Below, piece by piece: positions 1-8,451 of a stretch of 12,159 nucleotides of DNA (positions are counted from its first letter, which is position 1; every line of letters starts with the position of its first letter). This DNA comes from an uncultured Duncaniella sp. (GTDB lineage Bacteria > Bacteroidota > Bacteroidia > Bacteroidales > Muribaculaceae), in contig CAJURI010000067.1 in NCBI GenBank assembly GCA_910588795.1, positions 1-12,159 on the forward strand, read 5' to 3'. Made by a program: the position numbers and the translations under genes. The notes below the pieces were generated by a model. The model saw nothing but the letters and a program-made list of their open reading frames with translations, did no database searches and had not been told where the DNA came from.

Positions 1-67
1 CGCATTAAAAAGTTTTGACGTTGTAAAAAATTAAGATGCGTCAGCCCTGTAAAAATCATAAAAAATA

Positions 68-99
68 TTTGCATGTGTCGAAAAAAGTGTCTACCTTTG
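68..99 (+). promoter_or_regulatory. Bacteroidetes-type promoter of the tRNA-Gly/tRNA-Leu unit
   Basis: A -33 box TTTG at 68-71 and a -7 box TACCTTTG at 92-99 are separated by 20 nt and match the Bacteroidetes sigma-ABfr consensus (TTTG ... TAnnTTTG). Transcription should start near 106, about 55 nt before the first tRNA. No other promoter is visible before the two tRNAs, so they are probably cotranscribed. In bases 1-67 I see no gene. Confidence 0.8.
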
Positions 100-160
100 C
101 ACAGCAAAAACGGAGGAGGCACCTCCACAGTGGGTGACCTGACATCATCTGCCGTAAATC

Positions 161-233
161 GCGAAAATAGCTCAGTTGGTAGAGCACAACCTTGCCAAGG
201 TTGGGGTCGCGGGTTCGAGTCCCGTTTTTCGCT
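161..233 (+). tRNA. tRNA-Gly (anticodon GCC)
   Basis: The 73-nt sequence folds as a tRNA. The acceptor stem pairs 161-167 (GCGAAAA) with 226-232 (TTTTCGC). The D-arm contains AGCTCAGTTGGTAGAGC. The anticodon stem CAACC/GGTTG (187-191/199-203) closes the loop TTGCCAA, giving anticodon GCC at 194-196. The T-loop is GGTTCGAGTCCC. No CCA is encoded, as is usual in this phylum. It decodes GGC/GGU. Confidence 0.97.
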
Positions 234-260
234 CAAAATGCAGTCCCTCGCATCAACTAT

Positions 261-344
261 GTCCGGATGGCGGAATTGGTAGACGCGCTACTTTGAGGGG
301 GTAGTGACAGTTTTGTCGTGTGAGTTCGAGTCTCATTTCGGACA
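261..344 (+). tRNA. tRNA-Leu (anticodon GAG)
   Basis: This is an 84-nt class II tRNA. The acceptor stem pairs 261-267 (GTCCGGA) with 337-343 (TTCGGAC) with one G-U pair, and the discriminator base is A344. The long variable arm GACA-GTTT-TGTC (306-317) is typical of Leu/Ser/Tyr. The anticodon stem 288-292/300-304 leaves a 7-nt loop with GAG at 295-297, reading Leu codons CUC/CUU. It lies 27 nt after tRNA-Gly with no promoter between, so they probably form one transcript. CCA is not encoded. Confidence 0.95.
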
Positions 345-348
345 CTTT

Positions 349-394
349 GAAAATCTCAAATGATTGATTTTTAATCATTTGGGATTTTCTTTTT
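349..394 (+). terminator. Rho-independent terminator of the tRNA unit
   Basis: A 17-bp stem pairs 349-365 with 373-389 (one G-U pair, 7-nt loop) and is followed by a T run at 390-394. It starts 4 nt after tRNA-Leu and separates the tRNA transcript from mutS. An open frame upstream of mutS starts inside this hairpin, which is one reason to reject the longer mutS start. Confidence 0.9.
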
Positions 395-442
395 CCTTTA
401 TTTCGGATATTTGGAAACTAATAAAAATTAAATTCGGGAGAA

Positions 443-475
443 TTTGTATCGCCTCACGGGAATTTTGTATCTTTG
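443..475 (+). promoter_or_regulatory. mutS promoter
   Basis: A -33 TTTG at 443-446 and a -7 TATCTTTG at 468-475, 21 nt apart, fit the Bacteroidetes consensus. The predicted start near 482 leaves only about 14 nt of leader before the mutS ATG at 496, so mutS is probably expressed alone and with a short leader. Confidence 0.75.
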
Positions 476-495
476 TGATAAAAAACAGGAAAGTT

Positions 496-3114
496 ATGGC
501 GAAGGCAATCGTAGAGACACCTCTTATGAAACAGTATATTGCGATGAAGGGAAAGCATCCTGACGCGATATTGCTTTTCAGGGTAGGAGATTTTTACGAG
601 ACTTTTTCCGAAGATGCGATAACAGCTTCGGAGATACTTGGAATCACACTTACGAGAAGGGCTAACGGTTCGGCTCAATACGTGGAGCTTGCCGGATTCC
701 CCCATCACGCGCTCGACACTTATCTTCCTAAGCTTGTCCGAGCTGGCAAACGTGTGGCCATATGCGAGCAGCTTGAAGATCCCAAAACGACCAAGAAACT
801 TGTTAAGCGTGGCATCACCGAGCTTGTGACTCCCGGTGTGGCTATAAATGACAATGTGCTTGACCATCGTGAGAACAATTTCCTTGCTGCTATTCATTTC
901 GGCAAGCATAGTACCGGTGTAGCTTTTCTTGACATATCCACCGGCGAGTTTCTCACTGCTGAAGGAACAGTGGATTATGTAGAGAAACTTATGAACGGTT
1001 TTGCTCCGAAAGAGGTGCTTGTCGAGAGGGGTAAGAAGCGGATGGTGGAGGATTCGTTCGCCGAGCATTATTATACTTTTGAGCTTGATGACTGGGTGTT
1101 TACCGACACCTCGGCCATGGACAGGCTGTTAAAGCAGTTTGAGACATCGTCGCTTAAAGGGTTCGGTATTGACAAGATGCCGTCGGCAATAATCGCATCC
1201 GGAGCAGTCCTTTATTATCTTGATATAACTCAGCACACGCACACACAGCACATCACGTCTCTTGCCCGCATCGAGGAGGAAATGGCTGTCAGGCTTGACC
1301 GTTTCACTGTGCGTAATCTCGAATTGGTCCGCGCTATGAGCGAGGACGGTAAGAGTCTTCTTGACGTAATAGACCGCACGGTAAGCCCTATGGGTGCGCG
1401 TTTGCTTCACCGATGGATGCTTTTCCCTCTTAAGGATCCTAAAGAGATAAATAAGAGGCTCGATATTGTGGAGTATTTCTTCAAAGCTCCGGAGGCTTGG
1501 GATTCAATTCGTGAGGCACTTGAACAGATCGGTGACATGGAGCGTCTGACAGGCAAGGTCTCGGCTATGAGGATAAGTCCGCGTGAGATGGTGCAGTTGC
1601 GCAACGCCTTGAAGGTCATACCGGATATAAAAGATATATGCGCTTCGGCAGATCTTCCTGTGTTGAATTCCATAGGAGAGCAGCTTAACCCTTGTTCTAC
1701 TATTGCCGACAAGATTGGCCGTGAGATAGTTGAGGATGCGCCTGCGGCTCTGAACCGGGGGGAAGTGATAAAGCAGGGGGTGGATGCCGAACTTGACGAA
1801 CTGCGTGATATAGCATACAGAGGAAAGGATTATCTGTCATCGCTCCAGCAGCGCGAGAGCCAGCGAACGGGCATACCTTCGCTGAAAGTAGGATATAACA
1901 ATGTGTTCGGATATTATATAGAGGTCACAAACACCCATCGTGACAAGGTGCCTCAGGAGTGGATACGCAAGCAGACTCTGGTCAACGCAGAACGTTACAT
2001 TACGCAGGAGCTAAAGGACTATGAGGAGAAGATACTCGGGGCGCAGGACAAGATATCAGTCATAGAGCAGCGTTTATACACAGAACTTGTGGCCCAGCTT
2101 TCCGACTATATTCCGGCTATACTTCTTGACGCTCAGCTCATAGCCCAGCTTGATGTGCTTGTGTCATTCACAAAGGTCGCCATAGAGAATCGCTATAACC
2201 GTCCGGTGGTTGATGATTCTCTGGACATCTCCATTGTAGAGGGTCGTCATCCTGTGATAGAGAGGGAGTTGCCTTCAGGAGAGCCCTACATTTCCAATAC
2301 TGTGAATCTGTCCAATTCCGGCACACAGGTTATGATGATCACCGGACCAAACATGTCTGGTAAATCGGCTCTTCTAAGACAGACTGCTCTCAATGTGCTT
2401 CTTGCCCAGATAGGATCGTTTGTGGCGGCCGAAAGCGCACATATAGGTGTTGTGGACAAGATCTTTACCCGAGTAGGTGCTTCCGACAACATATCGCTTG
2501 GCGAATCTACATTCATGGTGGAGATGAACGAGGCCGCATCGATCCTGAACAATATGAGTGAACGGTCTCTGATACTTTTTGACGAACTCGGGCGCGGGAC
2601 ATCCACTTATGATGGTATATCTATAGCATGGGCTATAGTGGAATATATTCATGAGCACGGCAAAATGCATCCAAAGACTCTATTTGCCACACATTATCAT
2701 GAACTGAACGAGATGGAGAAAACTTTTTCGCGTGTGGTGAATTATAATGTGTCTGTCAGGGAAATAGACGGCAAGGTGGTGTTTCTCCGTAAGCTTGCCC
2801 GCGGTGGCAGCGAACATAGTTTTGGCATACATGTGGCTAAACTTGCAGGAATGCCACAGGTGATAGTCAGGCGTGCTGATGAGGTACTGCGTCATCTTGA
2901 GTCCGTCAACCGGGAAAGTGACCGGGCTACGGCCGAGAAACTTGGCTCTCAGCCTGATGTCCATGAAGGCATGCAGCTTTCATCCTTTCAGCTTGATGAC
3001 CCTGTGCTTGCTCAGTTGCGTGATCAGATACTTGATCTTGACATTAACAATCTCACTCCTATGGCTGCGCTCAATAAGTTGCATGACATACGCACTATTC
3101 TTACAGGCAAGTGA
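496..3114 (+). CDS. mutS: DNA mismatch repair protein MutS
   Basis: MutS (872 aa) recognises base mismatches and small loops in newly replicated DNA and, after ATP exchange, recruits MutL in the cytoplasm. All landmarks are visible. The mismatch-reading motif is Phe33-Tyr-Glu35 (GDFYETF). Walker A is GPNMSGKS at 617-624, and Walker B is FDELGRGTS with Asp696-Glu697. ATHYHEL follows, and a C-terminal QLSSF (827-831) resembles the beta-clamp-binding motif. The end carries the LTPMAAL helical tetramerisation segment. Length is typical of Bacteroidetes MutS. The frame is open back to 364, but that extension would run through the tRNA terminator and the promoter at 443-475, so ATG 496 is chosen. 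It follows AGGAAAG, a weak ribosome site. The gene stands alone and converges on the outer-membrane gene across a shared terminator. Confidence 0.97.
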   Translation: MAKAIVETPLMKQYIAMKGKHPDAILLFRVGDFYETFSEDAITASEILGITLTRRANGSAQYVELAGFPHHALDTYLPKLVRAGKRVAICEQLEDPKTTKKLVKRGITELVTPGVAINDNVLDHRENNFLAAIHFGKHSTGVAFLDISTGEFLTAEGTVDYVEKLMNGFAPKEVLVERGKKRMVEDSFAEHYYTFELDDWVFTDTSAMDRLLKQFETSSLKGFGIDKMPSAIIASGAVLYYLDITQHTHTQHITSLARIEEEMAVRLDRFTVRNLELVRAMSEDGKSLLDVIDRTVSPMGARLLHRWMLFPLKDPKEINKRLDIVEYFFKAPEAWDSIREALEQIGDMERLTGKVSAMRISPREMVQLRNALKVIPDIKDICASADLPVLNSIGEQLNPCSTIADKIGREIVEDAPAALNRGEVIKQGVDAELDELRDIAYRGKDYLSSLQQRESQRTGIPSLKVGYNNVFGYYIEVTNTHRDKVPQEWIRKQTLVNAERYITQELKDYEEKILGAQDKISVIEQRLYTELVAQLSDYIPAILLDAQLIAQLDVLVSFTKVAIENRYNRPVVDDSLDISIVEGRHPVIERELPSGEPYISNTVNLSNSGTQVMMITGPNMSGKSALLRQTALNVLLAQIGSFVAAESAHIGVVDKIFTRVGASDNISLGESTFMVEMNEAASILNNMSERSLILFDELGRGTSTYDGISIAWAIVEYIHEHGKMHPKTLFATHYHELNEMEKTFSRVVNYNVSVREIDGKVVFLRKLARGGSEHSFGIHVAKLAGMPQVIVRRADEVLRHLESVNRESDRATAEKLGSQPDVHEGMQLSSFQLDDPVLAQLRDQILDLDINNLTPMAALNKLHDIRTILTGK

Positions 3115-3183
3115 AAGGCCTTTACAACGTCTGTGCGGCACTCCCACTTTTTGACGTAGCTGTAAGGTGAAAATCATCTACGT

Positions 3184-3229
3184 AAAAACAGTAGCCACGA
3201 ATCGCTGATAATTCGTGGCTACTGTTTTT
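3184..3229. terminator. Bidirectional terminator between mutS and the barrel gene
   Basis: The arms 3184-3202 and 3211-3229 are perfect 19-bp inverted repeats around an 8-nt loop. The outer 5 bp are A:T pairs, so either strand gives a GC-containing hairpin followed by a U run. It lies 69 nt past the mutS stop and 17 nt past the stop of the minus-strand gene, so it can end both convergent transcripts. Confidence 0.92.
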
Positions 3230-3246
3230 ATTATCTTATTTGAGTT

Positions 3247-6051
3247 TTAGAATCTGCGACCTCCGCCTGGGCGACCTCCGCCCCATCCGCCTCGGTGACC
3301 GCCGGGTCCGCCACGGAATTCGTCACGACCCTTGGGTTCATTGCCTTTGCCGAATGTGTTGAACCTATATGACAGGGAGAACATGAAGTAGCGTGTCAGC
3401 ACATTGCTCTCGGAATCGTCGATATAGTTCGCATTGATGTTGCGGCGTACGCTGTTGACCTGATTGAGAAGGTCGTAGACACGTACCGAGACTGTGAGTG
3501 CTTTGTTCTTCAGCAATTGCTGGGAAAGCGATGCGTTCCACATTATGGACCTCTGGTTATATCCGGCCGAATATCCTTTTGTATCGGTATAGTTTATGTC
3601 GCTCTGGATGGTGAGGCCCCAAGAGGTGTAGTAAGTTGCGTCGAATCGGCCTCCGTAACGGTGTATGGTACGGTCAGACTGTTTCTGCACGGTGTTGTGT
3701 GAGAACTGCACATTATATTGCGGACGCAGTTCAAATTCAAAATTGTCGGGGCGGAATGCTATGCCCGGGCTTTCAAATATGCTGAAATCAAGAGCCCTGT
3801 TCTTTACGCCGTTGTTGTAACCTATGTTCTGAGATGCGTTGCCGAATATATGGTTGGATATTGTCCATTTCTTGTTGCCCAAAGGCATCGACATCATGTT
3901 CATGAGCCTTGCACTCCACACGCCGTTGACATTCTTGTAGGTTGTCTCTCGGCCCGATGTCTCGGGGTTGAATGTCGTAAGGGATATGATGGAGTTCTGG
4001 GTGTAGCTGAAGTCACCGTTGACCATTATCGATCTTTGGGCCTCCATATTGAAATCCTGGAAGCGGATATTGATATTGTGCGAGAACGACGGGTCAAGGT
4101 CGGGATTTCCAACTATGATGTTCATGGGGTTGGATATGTCGGGCACCGGCTGAAGCTGGTTCATGGATGGCTGCGATGAACGTCCGCGATAATTGGCCTG
4201 AAGTGAACGTCGCTTGTTGAACTTGTAGCGCAGACGCAGGAACGGTGCGTAGTTCCAGACCCATCGGTTCATATTGTTTTCGGTCTTTATAAAGTCGATG
4301 GATTTTGTCATCTGGGGGACAAGGGCAAGACCAATCTCATAATTCAGTTCTTTGCCGACTTTTTTGTAACTAAGACGTATATCCTGATTGAAATAGTTGT
4401 TGCGGTACTGGTTGGAATAGTCGGGATTAGGCTCGGCTCCTACCGGCGGCAGTATGTCGAGATCATAACCGTCAGGAATGTCGTAGGTCAGACGGTCGGC
4501 ATTGTTCCAGCGATAGTTCATTCGGTAGCTGAAGGCAAGAGAATGACCTTTGGCAGGATTGCCGAGCGGCTCGGTCCATGTGGCTTGAGCCATGATGCGG
4601 TTGCTCCATGTGTGGTTGTCGGCATATTGGTCAAGTACTTCATCTGTCTCAAGGAGGTGATACATGATCTCCGACAGGGAGTTCTCATATTCACGGACGT
4701 TTGACAGCTGGTATTGGGAGCTTATTGAGAATGATCGGCCGCGATGGTTCTTGAAATTATGGGAGTATATGAATCTGCCCGATAATTCGTAGGATGTGCC
4801 TTTGTTGTTGGTGAGGTTATAGTCGGTGCTGACTTTCTCCATGAGACCGCTTATATTGATCGTGGAATCATTGGTGAAGCCTCGGTGATGGTTGATTGAG
4901 AAGTTGGGCCGGAATTCAAGAGTGTTGAATGAGTCGGGTTTCCAGAGAAGGCGCAGGGAGCCGTTTATATTGTTGGAGCGGTCGCGTGACAGGTTGCGTA
5001 TATGGGAGTATGCAGTGGAGTCGGTGAACAGGTACTGGCGGTCCTGACGAGAACGTGAATTCTGGTCGGTATTTGAGAACATTATGTCGCCACCCACACG
5101 GAATATTTCCTCATTGCCGACATTGAAATTGACACCGATGTTGCGTGATATCGTAATGCCGCCTCGGCCGAACATCCCGCCGCGGAAACGTCCTCCGTTG
5201 GCGTCGGTGAATCCCATGCGGTTTATATTGTTGATGTTGCCAAGGAATGTTATCTGATTGCCGTTCCAGAATCGGTTGATGTTGAATGATGTGGCATATC
5301 TGTCATCGGTTCCATATCCGGTCTCGGCGTTGCCAAACCATCCGTTGTCCATGCCTTTTCTGACAGTGAGGTTGATCACGGTCTCGTCCTCGCCGTCGTC
5401 AACACCGGTGAGCCTTGCCATGTCGCTTTTGCGGTCAACGACCTGCAGTTTGTCAATCATATCGGCGGGGAGATTCTTGGATGCAACCTGAGGGTCGTCA
5501 CTGAAAAACTCTTTGCCGTTTACAAGTATCTTGCTTATGGATTTGCCATGGGCAGTGATCTTTCCGTCACTGTCTACTTCCACGCCGGGAAGACGTTTCA
5601 GGAGGTCTTCGACAACTGCATTTGGCTGTGTGTGGTATGAGTCGGCGTTATATTCCACCGTGTCCTCCATCACTTTGATCGGCGTCTTTGTCGCTACTAC
5701 GCTAACTTCACCCAGCAGGTGGGATGCCTCCTTCATGTTGATGACGCCGAGGCGTACATTGGATTTCCCTACTGTGAGGTTCTGATAATGATCGGTATAT
5801 CCTATGTATGTTATTGAGAGGATATATTTTCCTTGTTTTACGCCATCAAGATTGAAGTTTCCTTCGAGTGAGGTGGTAACCCCTTTTACGAATGAACTGT
5901 CCTTGGCTGAAAGCAGCCTCACGGTGGCTTCCATTAACGGGTCGAGCGTGGCGGCATCCTTGACTGTTCCGGTGATTTTGGCGGCGATAGCCGATGTGGA
6001 TATCAGAAATAGCAGTGAGATCGCAGTAAGTGCGCGGTAAAGACGTGTCAT
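3247..6051 (-). CDS. Outer-membrane beta-barrel protein, TonB-receptor-like
   Basis: This 934-aa protein has the layout of the Bacteroidetes 'outer membrane beta-barrel family' related to TonB-dependent receptors. Residues 1-24 are a signal peptide ending in AIAA. Residues 25-107 form a carboxypeptidase-regulatory-like domain (KITGTVKDAATLDPLMEATV). Residues about 115-230 are a plug-like domain (VVEDLLKRLPGVEVD, ILVNGKEFFSDDP). The remainder is aromatic-rich alternating beta strands, with a probable last strand near FMFSLSYRF. A Gly/Arg-rich tail ending in GRRF follows the barrel. No SusD-like partner is next to it, so a polysaccharide-uptake (SusC) role is unlikely. The substrate cannot be read from the sequence, and surface-layer or assembly roles are equally possible. 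It lies 136 nt downstream of the MCE gene on the same strand. I found no convincing promoter in that gap, so it may be cotranscribed or use a promoter I cannot recognise. Confidence 0.92.
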   Translation of the reverse strand: MTRLYRALTAISLLFLISTSAIAAKITGTVKDAATLDPLMEATVRLLSAKDSSFVKGVTTSLEGNFNLDGVKQGKYILSITYIGYTDHYQNLTVGKSNVRLGVINMKEASHLLGEVSVVATKTPIKVMEDTVEYNADSYHTQPNAVVEDLLKRLPGVEVDSDGKITAHGKSISKILVNGKEFFSDDPQVASKNLPADMIDKLQVVDRKSDMARLTGVDDGEDETVINLTVRKGMDNGWFGNAETGYGTDDRYATSFNINRFWNGNQITFLGNINNINRMGFTDANGGRFRGGMFGRGGITISRNIGVNFNVGNEEIFRVGGDIMFSNTDQNSRSRQDRQYLFTDSTAYSHIRNLSRDRSNNINGSLRLLWKPDSFNTLEFRPNFSINHHRGFTNDSTINISGLMEKVSTDYNLTNNKGTSYELSGRFIYSHNFKNHRGRSFSISSQYQLSNVREYENSLSEIMYHLLETDEVLDQYADNHTWSNRIMAQATWTEPLGNPAKGHSLAFSYRMNYRWNNADRLTYDIPDGYDLDILPPVGAEPNPDYSNQYRNNYFNQDIRLSYKKVGKELNYEIGLALVPQMTKSIDFIKTENNMNRWVWNYAPFLRLRYKFNKRRSLQANYRGRSSQPSMNQLQPVPDISNPMNIIVGNPDLDPSFSHNINIRFQDFNMEAQRSIMVNGDFSYTQNSIISLTTFNPETSGRETTYKNVNGVWSARLMNMMSMPLGNKKWTISNHIFGNASQNIGYNNGVKNRALDFSIFESPGIAFRPDNFEFELRPQYNVQFSHNTVQKQSDRTIHRYGGRFDATYYTSWGLTIQSDINYTDTKGYSAGYNQRSIMWNASLSQQLLKNKALTVSVRVYDLLNQVNSVRRNINANYIDDSESNVLTRYFMFSLSYRFNTFGKGNEPKGRDEFRGGPGGHRGGWGGGRPGGGRRF

Positions 6052-6187
6052 AACTTTGTGATACGTGGGGTCAAATTGTGTTAGCGTATTTGTGAATGAT
6101 TTCCTTATACGTTAATATTGACTCACGGAAAGTCACAAAGTTTAATGACAAATTGATGAATTTTGTGTTAAAATAGGTAAAACGGAT

Positions 6188-7102
6188 TTAGAATATCTTT
6201 ATGCTCGGAATATATCGTTTGGGCTGTTTCTTGAGATCTATGAGTATGCTGTCGACATGTGCCGCCGAGTTGTTGAGATTATGGTACAGCCCGGGATCGT
6301 TGAGCAGAAGCCCAAGTGACGAATTGGTGGAGTTGAGTTTTGAGGTTGCTTCGTCGAGGTTGGCTGTGATGTTTTTGAGATTGTTTACGGTGGAGTCAAG
6401 TGGAAGGTTCTTAAGGTCGTCCGACAATACGGCGAGAGTTTTGGATACCTGTGATATGTTGGCTGAGATTTCGCTGACATTGGCCATTGTGGCATTAGTG
6501 TTTTTCAGCAATGCCGGCACGGCGCGATTGAGCTGAGTGGTTGTGGCTTCGAGGTTTGCCATTATGGCGTCAAGACGTTTCACCGAGCTGACGAGTGCCG
6601 GATCTGCGGCTACAGCAGTCAGTGCGACCACGAGTGAATCTATGTGTGGAGCTATCTGCATTATCGAGGGCATGAGTTCGGTGGAGACTTTGTCCATGAG
6701 TCCGGAGCCTTCCACCCCGGCTATTTTTGAGCCTACTTCGAGAAGGTTGGGTGATGTGCCCATCTTCAGTTCTATCGTGGATGTTCCGAGCATGTCGGTG
6801 ACAATGACTGCGCTTGTTCCTTCCGGGAGCAGGAGCTGGCGGTCGAGGCTTATTTCCACTTTGACATGTCCTGGATTGTCATATTCATATGATATGTCGC
6901 GCACAAGTCCTACTTTGTAGCCGTTGAGGGTGACAGGAGCTGATTGGGCCAGTCCGGTTACGTTAGTGTAAGAGGCGTAATAATAGTTGGCAGCCTTGAA
7001 TATATTGACTCCTTTAAGGTAGTTTATGCCGAATACGAGTGCGAGCAGTGCTATGAGCACTGAGGCTCCTATTATTATTTCACGTGAGAAAAGCTTCTTC
7101 AT
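6188..7102 (-). CDS. MCE/MlaD-family lipid-transport protein
   Basis: The 304-aa protein has a short basic N-terminus and one membrane helix at about 9-26, anchoring it in the inner membrane. One MCE domain follows at about 36-117 (TNVTGLAQSAPVTLNGYKVG, then LLPEGTSAVIVTDMLGTSTIELKMG). A long helical C-terminal part rich in Leu, Asn, Ser and Thr follows to about 290. Family knowledge: MlaD-like proteins form hexameric rings in the periplasm that hold phospholipid for an ABC transporter (MlaE/MlaF), whose genes are not in this window. It starts 57 nt after the amidase stop on the same strand, so the two are probably one operon. Amidase followed by MCE is, as I recall, a common order in Bacteroidales. 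No terminator is evident after it. Confidence 0.92.
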   Translation of the reverse strand: MKKLFSREIIIGASVLIALLALVFGINYLKGVNIFKAANYYYASYTNVTGLAQSAPVTLNGYKVGLVRDISYEYDNPGHVKVEISLDRQLLLPEGTSAVIVTDMLGTSTIELKMGTSPNLLEVGSKIAGVEGSGLMDKVSTELMPSIMQIAPHIDSLVVALTAVAADPALVSSVKRLDAIMANLEATTTQLNRAVPALLKNTNATMANVSEISANISQVSKTLAVLSDDLKNLPLDSTVNNLKNITANLDEATSKLNSTNSSLGLLLNDPGLYHNLNNSAAHVDSILIDLKKQPKRYIPSIKIF

Positions 7103-7159
7103 TGTTTGAATTGTTGCGTTGTATTTTTGTTAATGTGTGGGGTATATGTCAGGCCCCTG

Positions 7160-8296
7160 TTATTTTATGCGTTTGCCGTTGCTGGTTTTGATTACGAATG
7201 CATCCGGGAATTTCTTTTTTATTGTCTTGAGTTTTGAATTTGCTTCTTTGAGTGAACGGTATGCCCCGTAAGTGTATTTTATAATTCCTCCGTCGCTGTA
7301 GTGGTCTACTGGTTTTAGGCCTTTAAAGCGGCTGTCGCCTTGTTTGATAGGGCGTGGAGAGGTGAGAAACTGTATCTTGTAAGTTATAACACTTTCTGAA
7401 CCGTTGTTGTCGGATACTGCGGTTTCTTCTGATGGGATTGGCTGGGTGTCTGTAACCTGCTGGGTGTTTGTATCTGTTTTGATGGTCCTGCCTTTCTGTT
7501 GACGTGGTTTGTCTGCGGGTTGGCTGGAAGAGTAACTGCGGTAGCGTTTTACACCATTGCATATCGCCGTCGCCAGCTTGGTGCTTCCGCTTTCAGAAGC
7601 CATGAATGATTCCATTGTCGGGTTGCATATGAAGTCAAGTTCGACAAGTATGGATGGCATGCTTGTGCGTACAAGCACCCAGAAAGGAGCCTGGCGTACA
7701 CCGTTGTTCTTTCGTCCCGCAGTCCTGACAAGTTGGTTTTGTACGGCTTCGGCTAGAGCTATGCTCTGGTCCATGTTCTTGTGCTGCATCATCTCGAAAG
7801 CTATGTAACTTTCGGTCGACGAGGGGTCAAAGCCTTCGTAGGTTGTGGAATAGTCAGGCTCGAGCTTCATGACTTCGTTTTCTCTCATGGCGACACTCAG
7901 ATTTGTGTTGCTGCGGTCAAGACCGAGAGTGTAGACTGAAGCTCCGTTGATGCGGCGGTGGGCAGGTGATTTTGACGATATGGAATTGGCGTGAATGGAT
8001 ATGAATATGTCGGCATGTTTGCGATTGGCGAAATCGGCTCGCTTTTGCAGCTTTATGAACTGGTCGGTATCGCGGGTCATATGAACGTTGACATCGTCCA
8101 TTTCCTTCTCAAGAAGCTTTTTGAGTTTCAAGGCTACTTTCAGATTTATGCTCTTCTCGTTGGTGCGCATGCCTAAAGCTCCGGCGTCTTTGCCACCGTG
8201 TCCCGGATCTATGACTATGACAAAATCTTTACCCTGCATTGCAGGTGCGATGCAGAGAATGAGTATGCATATTATTGTGTTAAGTATGCGGCGCAT
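7160..8296 (-). CDS. N-acetylmuramoyl-L-alanine amidase with C-terminal SPOR-like domain
   Basis: This 378-aa secreted Amidase_3 (AmiA/B/C-type) enzyme cuts the bond between MurNAc and L-Ala of peptidoglycan, typically during cell separation. The signal peptide covers about 1-22. Zinc ligands are His33 (DPGHGG), Glu47 and His102 (SIHANS), and the catalytic Glu is Glu219 (VELDF). An insertion at about 139-160 (with TTYEGFDPSSTES) interrupts the catalytic fold, as in AmiB/C-type enzymes where a helix blocks the active site until activated. That regulation is an inference here. After a polar Gln/Thr/Ser linker (about 254-300), residues about 303-378 look like a SPOR domain, which in other proteins binds denuded septal glycan. 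The gene heads the amidase-MCE pair and is divergent from the GldB-like gene. Confidence 0.93.
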   Translation of the reverse strand: MRRILNTIICILILCIAPAMQGKDFVIVIDPGHGGKDAGALGMRTNEKSINLKVALKLKKLLEKEMDDVNVHMTRDTDQFIKLQKRADFANRKHADIFISIHANSISSKSPAHRRINGASVYTLGLDRSNTNLSVAMRENEVMKLEPDYSTTYEGFDPSSTESYIAFEMMQHKNMDQSIALAEAVQNQLVRTAGRKNNGVRQAPFWVLVRTSMPSILVELDFICNPTMESFMASESGSTKLATAICNGVKRYRSYSSSQPADKPRQQKGRTIKTDTNTQQVTDTQPIPSEETAVSDNNGSESVITYKIQFLTSPRPIKQGDSRFKGLKPVDHYSDGGIIKYTYGAYRSLKEANSKLKTIKKKFPDAFVIKTSNGKRIK

Positions 8297-8323
8297 TATG
8301 GATCGATGCTGTTATTCAATCTG

Positions 8324-8331
8324 CAAAATTA
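8324..8331 (-). promoter_or_regulatory. Probable -7 element of the amidase promoter
   Basis: Read on the minus strand, 8331-8324 is TAATTTTG, an exact TAnnTTTG match, 27 nt before the amidase ATG. No TTTG lies at the usual 20-21 nt upstream; the nearest is 12 nt away, so the -33 box is weak or absent. It sits back-to-back with the promoter of the divergent gene in the 155-nt intergenic space. Confidence 0.5.
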
Positions 8332-8369
8332 GCAAAAGAAAACCAAAATTTAGACTGCCGGACTAATTT

Positions 8370-8402
8370 TTTGGCATATATGCGAAATTTTGCCTACTTT
8401 TG
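8370..8402 (+). promoter_or_regulatory. Promoter of the GldB-like gene
   Basis: A -33 TTTG at 8370-8373 and a -7 TACTTTTG at 8395-8402, with 21 nt between, match the Bacteroidetes consensus. The expected start near 8409 gives an AT-rich leader of about 43 nt without a Shine-Dalgarno sequence, as is common in the phylum. Confidence 0.75.
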
Positions 8403-8451
8403 GAGAAGTAAATGATGATTTGTATTTAATAAATAAGTAAAATATAATCCT

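Noticed and set aside
73..282. 69-aa open frame across the tRNA-Gly gene
   Set aside because: It runs straight through a well-folded tRNA and its promoter, and the translation has no protein-like features.
364..495. 44-residue N-terminal extension of MutS
   Set aside because: It would begin inside the tRNA terminator hairpin and include the mutS promoter. Family alignment fits the start at 496.
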